DNA from: Helichrysum umbraculigerum
Taxonomy: Eukaryota; Streptophyta; Magnoliopsida; Asterales; Asteraceae
NCBI GenBank assembly: GCA_949592205.1
Contig: CATIUR010000005.1
Location: 135,925,277-135,989,276 of the forward strand
Reading direction: 5' to 3'
DNA: 64,000 nt
The notes under the pieces were generated by a model. The model worked only from the letters and a program-made list of their open reading frames with translations, searched no databases and was not told the origin of the DNA. Position 1 is the stretch's first letter, and every line of letters begins with the position of its first letter. The translations under genes and the position numbers were made by a program. Shown here one piece after another: positions 53,385 through 61,432 of the stretch.

Positions 53385-53730
53385 TAAACAGTTTTAACTA
53401 CCATTCTGATGTAAACAGTTGTAACTGTTACACATTCAGTGGTAACTGCTTCAATTGTAATATACGACTAAGTACAAATAAACAATCAGTGTTAACTGTT
53501 TCATATATAACTAACAGTTACTAATACATAAGCAGTTTTAACTACTTACAGACACATAACTATCAGTTGTAATCTATCTTGAATCAGTTGTAACACTTGT
53601 CTTCTCATCAGATTTCTTCTATCAGTTGTAACTTCATAAAGACAGTTTTAACCTTCAAAGCAAACAGTTTTAATCACTTATACTCTGTCTTCTCATCAGA
53701 ACTTCAACTCAGACCTTGAACAGTTTTGAC
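53385..53730. promoter_or_regulatory. Cluster of CAGTTR (MYB-type) words in LTR D
   Basis: At least eight exact CAGTTG/CAGTTA or TAACTG words lie within 350 bp, inside a looser repeat of the form cagttgtaac / cagttttaac. CAACTG/TAACTG is a known plant MYB-binding core. The position upstream of the TATA box in the sense direction suits an enhancer, but binding is inferred. Confidence 0.5.
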
Positions 53731-53736
53731 CCAACA

Positions 53737-53752
53737 ATCTCCCCCTAAACTT
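53737..53752 (-). other. Polypurine tract of element D
   Basis: On the minus strand aagtttagggggagat, immediately before the LTR (TGTTGGGTC). It confirms the orientation. Confidence 0.85.
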
Positions 53753-53823
53753 AATCTGTCCTTCACAGCATTAAGTTTCTTCTAATCCTCCATTATAAGC
53801 TTCACAAAATTCTTTCAAAACTG

Positions 53824-56800
53824 TTAGTCTTTTCTTCTCTTCCTCCTATCAATCTCCTCCTTCTTATGAATCTGATTCAGCACCATATATACCAATTCCA
53901 GAGCTACATCATCTAAAACTGCAGCTTGTAGTCTTGCATTTCTCAAACCCATCAAAAATCTCAGATTGATATCATAAAATCTATCTGTCAATAACCACAT
54001 AAACACTGCATCCTCCATAACAATCTGATGTACTGCAGGTTTAGCATGATAAATCCAATTTCTGACCTTGCTAAAAGTAGCAAATTGAAATGGAAACTCT
54101 TCTGGCTCACACATAGCTTTAATCCAATGCCATGTAACTTTCTCAACCAGATTATCAAATCTTTTCAAATCTAAATTCTTTTCCATCCCAATCTCATACA
54201 TTCTCACCAAATCAGTCCTACTAATTCTCTTTATCAAATCCCTAAAAGATCACCACCAAGATATATTTCCATCTGCTCTTTCAACTTTAATCTTGTGAAT
54301 CTTAACAGGATTGACAAATTGCTCTATAGACCAATCAATTATACCAGGTAATTCAACATTAATTACCTCAGATTCCATAGGCTGTAATAGAATAAACTCC
54401 TTCAATTCATCAATATTCCTTTCTCTATCAGGAATTTCATCTAACTCTCTCTTCTTTTGCTCAAGCTCATCTTTCCTCCTCTTCTCAGCTTCTATCTTTT
54501 CTCTTTTTTCTTTTTCTTCCTTTTCCTTCAATTTTCTTTCTTTTTCAGCCTTTTTCCTTTCCTTTTCAACTTCCTGCTTTTTCTTCTCAGCTTCTTTCTT
54601 TTCTGTTTCTTTCTTTTCAATTACATCAGGATTCAACTCATCTTTATCCCATAACTCCTGCAATCTCTCTAAACTCATCTGTTTTAAAACATTCAAAGGA
54701 ATATACCCACCTTTCAATTTTGCAATCAAGTTCTTCTTCATTTGAGCTTTTGTTGGTGGTTTTGCAGCCTTCTTCTTTCTTGCTTCTTCTGCTTTCTTCT
54801 TCTTAAGCTGATCAACTAGATATTCAATATCATCCTGTCTCTGCTCTTTCAACAAATACTCATCCCATTCTGCCACTTGCTCTTTTGTCATTTTTACAAA
54901 TTTTCCTTCCTCAACCTCAACATCAATCAAGCCCTCTTCATTTAGCTCAGCCTGTAATCTTTCTGCATATTCAGTATCATGAGCAGTTACTTCTGGTGGC
55001 ACTGGTTTTTGCTTTTTCTTCTTTGGTTCTTCTACCAGTTTTCCCTTGCCTTTATCTTTAGGATCAATCTTTGGCAATTCTTTCTGTTGAACAGGAGCAG
55101 CAGCAGGTTCTCTAATTTGAAATCCAGGCAAAGATGGTTGTTGTGTAGATTTCTTCTTTGGAGTTTCAACCTTCTTTCCTGTTCCAGTCATCTTAGCAGT
55201 TTTAACTGGAATGCTCTTCTTTCTAGTTTTTTCAACTTGTTGAGCATCAGTTTTAACTTCAGTCTTCACTTCTTCTTTTTCAACTGCTATCTCAGGTTTA
55301 CTCACCTCTTCACCATCATCCTCATCAATCTTTAACTCCTCAGTCTTATCATCCAAAATCACCTCTGTAGTTTGCTCCACTGACCCAACAACCTCAGTAT
55401 GATCAGACCCAACAACCTCAGTATGATCAGACTTATCTTCATCTGCCACTGATTCCTTCATTTCTGTTTCCACTGTCTCAAACACTGACTCATTAACCTC
55501 TGGCTCTGTAGGTGGTGTTGGAGGTGTATGCACAAATTCATCTTCCACTGGTTGTTCCATTTCAATGTCTTCATCAACTTTTTCATCATCAGACACAACC
55601 TTCTCATTCTCATTCCTCTTATCACCCATATTTGTCCAGACCTTCTCCCCCTTTTTGAAAGCATTTTGTTTAAAATTATAAGTCTCTTCAGGTTCTGAAG
55701 TATCATGAACCACATATTTCCTCCCTTTCTTCAAACATTGAATAACAATCTTCTCTAACTGCTTCACTTTCCTCTGCAACTGAGTTATAACTTCATCCTT
55801 AACCTTATTCTTCTTCCTCTCCTGTACAAACTCAGCCCATACATAATCAACCATTTTCGTCAATTCCAAGTTAGTTCTAGCCTCAACACCTTCAGAATGT
55901 GAATCCTTTGGTGAATCATTGACATCATCAAACTCTGACTCATGCCTATCATGATCATCAAAGTCCCCTTGTTTCTTGGTACTGGGACCACTAAGATCAT
56001 CTACAGGTGTAGAATCATGTCCATGTGTTGCCTCTGATTGGGTCTTATTGATGTTACTTCTGTCCTGCTCTGCCAGTGGGCTAGAAGCAGTAGAAGCAGC
56101 CCTCTCAGAATGGTCACCCCTCTCCTTATGGACCACATGTTGTTCTGGACCACTGTCCATTGACTGAGATGACTGAGCAACATGATCCTCAGACATCTGT
56201 GTTCTAGCCTTTTTGGCTCTAGAAGATTTTGCTGTTTTGGTCCCTTATTTTCTCTTAGTACCCCCAACTACTGTGGGTTGAGAAGTGGTGGGTGGAACCA
56301 TTCTCTCAGTAGTTGGTTCAGCTTCAGTTGGTAGTACTGATGCTGTGGTGAAAGGTGCAGGAAGCATTGTAGAAAATAATGTTGTAACCTTCCCAGAAAA
56401 TTTAGTATCTCTCTTCATATTTACAAAAACTTTTGGTTTAAAAGAGACAATACCAATAATCTTTTCAAGTGCAGTTATATTAGGAATTTGTTCATTTAAG
56501 AACAACTGCACAAAACGTGGATACATCAAAAACTTAATCTTTGGCTGCTCAATGTTTCTAAGCATACCAGAAAATATCAGATTTGAAAAATTAAACCTTT
56601 GACCAGTTGCAAGACAAACAATTGCATAAGCAATGTTGCTTCCAAACTGCTCAAAAGATGATCTCTTAGATGATAAGCAGTGTAAAATTGTATGTATTAA
56701 AAATCTCCACTGATGAGAAAATAAGGTTTTCTGAAAAGTAAAAATTTCAAAAGAACCCTCATAACCCATCAATCGTAAAGTATCATACATAACAGTATCC

Positions 56801-57123
56801 TCTAAAGAAGATATACCTGCCTCATCATCTAGTTGTAATGAAGCTCTAACAGTAGCTTCTGTGATTACAACACGTGTATCTATAACTTCTGAAACGATTC
56901 TTTTAATCCCCTGTTCCTCTTCTATTGATCCATTCACCCAGAAATTGTTGATATGATCGTGAGATATTCTGGGTGCGACAGTGAGAGCATGACGAATATG
57001 TGAAGCATGAAGGAAATCAATGATTTCCACATACTCGTTTGCCTCTGCAGGTTTCATTAAGAATGCAATCATATTGTAATCTTTTCCAATCGGTAGTTGA
57101 ACAGTAGACGAAGTCGATGCCAT
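53824..57123 (-). pseudogene. Element D third ORF (SIRE env-like position), split by two stops
   Basis: One continuous frame of about 1,100 codons from ATG 57123 to 53824, broken only by TAA at 56245-56247 and TGA at 54250-54252. Part 1 (292 codons) is a globular-looking domain (FLHASHIRHALTVAPRISHD, FLIHTILHCLSSK, FLMYPRFVQLF) that I recognise as common in Asteraceae copia-element proteins of unknown function. Part 2 (648 codons) is highly charged, with long Glu/Lys/Arg runs in its last third that suggest a coiled coil or extended helix. Part 3 (137 codons) is another compact segment (RFDNLVEKVTWHWIKAM, VRNWIYH). No signal peptide or clear membrane segment is visible, so an envelope role is not supported by sequence. 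Both stops are single codons, so they may be recent mutations or be read through. Confidence 0.8.
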
Positions 57124-57845
57124 GATAAGAAATCAAGTAATCGAGAAGAATCGAAGATGATTTTACAGAATCGAAAATCAATGAGACTTATCGCAGTTGT
57201 TTGTATGTGAAATTTTGAAAGCGTAATGAGAAACCCTAAGTGTTGAGAGTTAAGTACTGAAATTAAATCAGTTGTAAGCCCTAATTTGATCAGATCCCCA
57301 ATTATAACTAAAACAGTGTTAATTAAATAAAATAACACGTTCAGTGATAACTGTGAAAATAACCATCAGTGGTAATCAACACTTGGTTTCTCAAATGCAT
57401 CATTTACATAATTAAGCTAGCAGTGCTAACTTGTATAAGCAGTACCAACCGACCAAGGCAGTGCTAACTTAATACAAGTAGTACTTCAGTTCTAGCAAAA
57501 TCATATAAACAAAGCAGTGGTTGAATTTTTTTTTTTTTTTTTTTTTTTTTTTCACAGAAACGCAAACTCCACAAGCAGTGACACTTCATAAACACCTGCA
57601 TAAGTTAGACTCCAAAACCTAGCAATATAACCTGCAGTGGTAATTCCAAACAAAAATAACAGTAACAGTGTTAACTATACACCAACAGTGGTGAAGTGAT
57701 TATTACCACTGTTTATAATAAAAGTAAGAAACAGTGATAACGATACACATTACACACAATCAGTGTTTAAGTAACAAATCAGTATTAACCCAAATTGAAA
57801 TCACAGTAGATATTATTCACAAAAAGCAGTAACAAGAGAAATAAC
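57124..57845 (-). other. Intergenic region of element D between pol and third ORF
   Basis: About 720 bp with no frame. It holds a T run at 57529-57552 (A run in sense) and many cagtgntaa(c) words (for example near 57348, 57385, 57420, 57465, 57640, 57700, 57740). These echo the LTR motif. It may carry the promoter, splice or ribosome signal for the third ORF, but none is identifiable. Confidence 0.6.
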
Positions 57846-60800
57846 TTATGACAAATTGATCATTCCAATACTAGTAACCAAGAATGTGAATCTGCCTACA
57901 TCAAAAGCTTTTGTAAACAGATCAGCAAATTGATTATCAGTATGAACTTTCAAAATTTGAATAAGTCTTTTCTCATTACAATCTCTAATGAAATGATATC
58001 TGATTTCAATATGCTTTGTTTTAGAATGTTTAACTGGGTTATTAATAATACTGATTGCAGAGCTATTATCAATAAAAATAGGAGTATTAAGAAAGGTAAA
58101 ACCATAATCTAGCATCTGATTCTGAATCCATAGCACTTGAGCATAGCAACTTGCAGCTGCTGCATATTCTGCCTCTGCTGTAGATGTAGATACAGTGGTT
58201 TGTTTCTTGCATTGCCATGAAACCAATCTTTCTCCCAAAAATTGACAACCTCCTGATGTAGATTTCCTGTCCAAATTAGCTCCTCCATAATCACTATCTG
58301 TGTAAGCTATCAGATCAAAAGAATTAAACTTTGGATACCAAAGACCCAATTTTGATTGACCCTTCAAATATCTAAAAATTCTTTTGACTGCTAGAAGATG
58401 TGATAGCTTTGGATTAGCTTGAAATCTTGCACATAAACACACTGCAAACATGATGTCAGGCCTTGATGAAGTGAGATACATAAGAGACCCAATCATTGAT
58501 CTGTAAAGATGTTCATCCACACTCTCCCCCTCAAGATCTGCATGTAATTTCTTGTTTGTCTCAACTGGTGTGCTTGCAACTTTTGCATCTTTGTACCCAA
58601 ACCGATCCAGGATATCATTCACATACTTACTTTGATGAATAAAAATTCCTTCTTTCTGTTGCTTTACTTGTAGCCCCAAGAAAAATGATAATTCCCCCAT
58701 GGAGCTCATCTTGAACTTTTCATGCATCAGTGATTCAAACTCCTTGCAAAGACTATCCTTTGTTGAACCAAAAATGATATCATCTACATAAACTTGAACC
58801 AGTAGTATATCATTCTTAATTCTTTTAGTAAACAAAGTTTTATCTATTGCACCCCTTTTGAATCCATTCTGCAACAGATAATCTGAAAAAGTATCATACC
58901 AGGCTCTAGGTGCTTGATGTAATCCATAAAGAGCTTTATCCAGTTTGAAAACTTTATCAGGAAATTTAGAATCTTCAAACCCTGGTGGTTGACATACATA
59001 GACCTCTTCCTGTATAGTGCCATACAGAAAAGCACTCTTAACATCCATCTGATACACAATGAATCCCTTAAATGAAGCATAAGCCAAAAACAATCTAATT
59101 GCCTCTATCCTTGCAACAGGTGCAAAAACCTCATCATAATCAATCCCCTCTTCTTGTGAATACCCCTGTGCAACCAATCTAGCCTTGTTTTTGATCACTA
59201 TACCTCTTTCATCCTTCTTGTTCTTGAAAATCCATTTAGTACCAATTGCCCTCTTCTCTTTAGGCAAATCAACCAATGTCCAAACTTCTTGAATCTTAAA
59301 CTGAAGCAACTCCTCTTGCATAGCTTCAATCCAACTAGGATCTCTCAAAGCTTCAGTAACCTTCTTTGGTTCTGTTTGAGACAGAAAACAGGCAAACAAA
59401 GAAGTATTTACAGCTTCTGTATCAAGATTTACTTCTTCCTCATTTGCTGAAGCTTCAAACACCTGACTTTGATTTCTTGTTTTAACAGCTGATTCAATAT
59501 CTCCTATTACATTCTCAAGTGGATGATCTTTATGAGTAATGTATTTAGATGCTGCTGTTTCTTGAATACTCTCCTCTAAGTTGGTAAAATTTCCTTCTTG
59601 ACCAGACTCACTACTTGACACTTCTCTTGCAATTCTCTTTGACAAAGGAGTAGAACTCATCAAATGTAGATAATTCAAATGTTCCTTCTCTGTGTCAAGA
59701 TGCTTTGTAGGTGTCTGATCAACATTCACACCTGCCTTTGTATTCTTCTGTACTGGACTCACATCACTGTCTTCTGTACTATCTTCAATAACAGGTCTAT
59801 CAGAATCATCAACATGAGAAAATGATGTTTCATCTGATTTTCCTGTTTCCACATCCTGTGATGTCGTTGGTTGATCAGTATCAAACACTTCTGGGGGATC
59901 AGGAGACCAAATTGGAAATAATATATATTCCAATGAATCATTCTTCTTTCCAACTGATATTCCTGATTTTGCTCTACCTTCTTCATCACTTGTTCCTGCA
60001 TTTGTACCTGCACTTGTACCTGCACTAGTATCCACATTTGTATATCTAAAAGCAGTATTAAGTGCATCAATATCAAATAGTGATTCAGGACCTTTTCCCT
60101 CAGGATTAAAAGTGTTTTCATTAAAAGTAATGTGCACTGTTTCTTCTATGATTCTGGTCCTTTGATTGAATACCCTATAAGATTTACTTTGAATAGAATA
60201 ACCAACAAATATCCCCTCATCAGCCTTACTCTGAAATTTACCTAAGTGATCTTTGGTATTTAAGATTGTACAAGGACACCCAAAAGATTTTAAGAAACTA
60301 ACCAAAGGCTTTCTCTTAAACAACAGTTCATATGGTGTCTTGTTATGAGGCTTAACAACTAATACTCTATTCTGAACATAACAAGCTGTGCTAACTGCCT
60401 CTGCCCAAAAAGACATAGGTAGCTTTGCATCAGATAGCATGGTTCTAGCAGCCTCAATCAGTGTCCTATTACTCCTTTCAGCTACTCCATTTTGTTGAGG
60501 AGTTCTAGGTGCACTAAATTCTCTCTTAATACCTTTAACTTCACAGAATTTATCCATCTCATGATTTTTAAATTCTGTTCCATTATCACTTCTGATGATC
60601 TTTACTCTTTTATCCAATTGATTCTCCATCTTAGTTATAAATGATCTAAGTATTTCACCTGTCTCATCCTTTGTCCTAAGAAAGAAAACCCATGTAAATC
60701 TAGAATAATCATCAATAATCACAAGACAGTAAGACTTTTTCCCCATACTACTTATACTGGTTGGTCCAAATAAGTCCATATGCAATAAGTGTAAGGGTGT

Positions 60801-61412
60801 GATATTTGTGTTCACAGATTTGGACTTAAATGAGGATTTGTGTTGCTTTCCCTTTTGACAAGAAACACAATGATCATCACATGAATAGACCTTTTCAGGC
60901 AAACCTCTAACAAGCTTGTTTTTGACAAGTTTATTAATGGTTTTGAAATTCATGTGACACATCCTCCTATGCCACAGGTCAGATTCATTCACACTTGCTT
61001 TAGAAATAAGACAGTTTAAATCAGGTTGAGGTGTCATATTTACTAAGTCACACTTATATACATTATCTTGTCTTGGAATTCTCATCAAAATCATGTTTTC
61101 CGGTATTTTGAATTCTTTGGACAAGATAAGGCATTCAGTGTCAGTAAAAAGAACTGGGTTCTTTTTATCTGTGATTTGACTCACACTTAGCAAATTATAC
61201 CTCAGTTGTTCCACAAAATAAACATTATCAAAACTTAGCTTTTCACTCTGAACTGTTCCTTTCCCTGTGATCCTTCCTCCTTTTGGATTGCTTCCAAAAG
61301 CTACATATCCTCCATCAAAAGATTTAAAGTCCTGCAGCTTTTCTTTGTCTCCAGTCATGTGCCGTGAGCATCCACTATCAATATGCCATAAGCTCTTAGG
61401 CTTGCCCTGCAC
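57846..61412 (-). CDS. pol: Element D pol polyprotein: protease, integrase, RT, RNase H
   Basis: 1188 codons without interruption. Protease active site HIDSGCSRHMTG near residues 10-20. Integrase zinc domain about 150-195 (LWHRRMCHMN, CVSCQKGKQ). Catalytic triad in HMDLFG (about 213), IRSDNGTEF (about 275) and NGVAERSNRTL (about 311), so all D, D and E are kept. RT about 690-940 with YQMDVKSAFL and YVDD near 872. RNase H about 1030-1170 (AYTDSDYGG, STAEAEYAA). The order integrase-RT defines Ty1/copia. The frame has no ATG at its start: the first codon shown is GTG, and a TGA lies three codons upstream, so it needs frameshift, readthrough or splicing from gag. It lies in a different frame from gag, 20 nt after the gag stop. 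Confidence 0.95.
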   Translation of the reverse strand: MQGKPKSLWHIDSGCSRHMTGDKEKLQDFKSFDGGYVAFGSNPKGGRITGKGTVQSEKLSFDNVYFVEQLRYNLLSVSQITDKKNPVLFTDTECLILSKEFKIPENMILMRIPRQDNVYKCDLVNMTPQPDLNCLISKASVNESDLWHRRMCHMNFKTINKLVKNKLVRGLPEKVYSCDDHCVSCQKGKQHKSSFKSKSVNTNITPLHLLHMDLFGPTSISSMGKKSYCLVIIDDYSRFTWVFFLRTKDETGEILRSFITKMENQLDKRVKIIRSDNGTEFKNHEMDKFCEVKGIKREFSAPRTPQQNGVAERSNRTLIEAARTMLSDAKLPMSFWAEAVSTACYVQNRVLVVKPHNKTPYELLFKRKPLVSFLKSFGCPCTILNTKDHLGKFQSKADEGIFVGYSIQSKSYRVFNQRTRIIEETVHITFNENTFNPEGKGPESLFDIDALNTAFRYTNVDTSAGTSAGTNAGTSDEEGRAKSGISVGKKNDSLEYILFPIWSPDPPEVFDTDQPTTSQDVETGKSDETSFSHVDDSDRPVIEDSTEDSDVSPVQKNTKAGVNVDQTPTKHLDTEKEHLNYLHLMSSTPLSKRIAREVSSSESGQEGNFTNLEESIQETAASKYITHKDHPLENVIGDIESAVKTRNQSQVFEASANEEEVNLDTEAVNTSLFACFLSQTEPKKVTEALRDPSWIEAMQEELLQFKIQEVWTLVDLPKEKRAIGTKWIFKNKKDERGIVIKNKARLVAQGYSQEEGIDYDEVFAPVARIEAIRLFLAYASFKGFIVYQMDVKSAFLYGTIQEEVYVCQPPGFEDSKFPDKVFKLDKALYGLHQAPRAWYDTFSDYLLQNGFKRGAIDKTLFTKRIKNDILLVQVYVDDIIFGSTKDSLCKEFESLMHEKFKMSSMGELSFFLGLQVKQQKEGIFIHQSKYVNDILDRFGYKDAKVASTPVETNKKLHADLEGESVDEHLYRSMIGSLMYLTSSRPDIMFAVCLCARFQANPKLSHLLAVKRIFRYLKGQSKLGLWYPKFNSFDLIAYTDSDYGGANLDRKSTSGGCQFLGERLVSWQCKKQTTVSTSTAEAEYAAAASCYAQVLWIQNQMLDYGFTFLNTPIFIDNSSAISIINNPVKHSKTKHIEIRYHFIRDCNEKRLIQILKVHTDNQFADLFTKAFDVGRFTFLVTSIGMINLS

Positions 61413-61432
61413 AAATAGTCAAAAAAAAAGAA

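Larger units (their letters stand above)
53048..53736 (-). repeat. Element D 3' LTR
   Basis: 689 bp, plus-strand ends TGTTAGTCCC and GACCCAACA. It is placed by its TG/CA ends, the junction with LTR B and the adjacent purine tract; its partner lies outside the window. It is rich in CAGTTR words (see regulatory entry). Confidence 0.85.

Noticed and set aside
54311..55335. Plus-strand ORFs rich in Ser/Phe/Leu opposite the third ORF of D
   Set aside because: Mirror image of the Glu/Lys-rich coding strand, with no domain.
53824..57123. Calling the third ORF of D a viral envelope gene
   Set aside because: No signal peptide, membrane segment or fusion-like stretch is visible. Only the position matches the env-like label.
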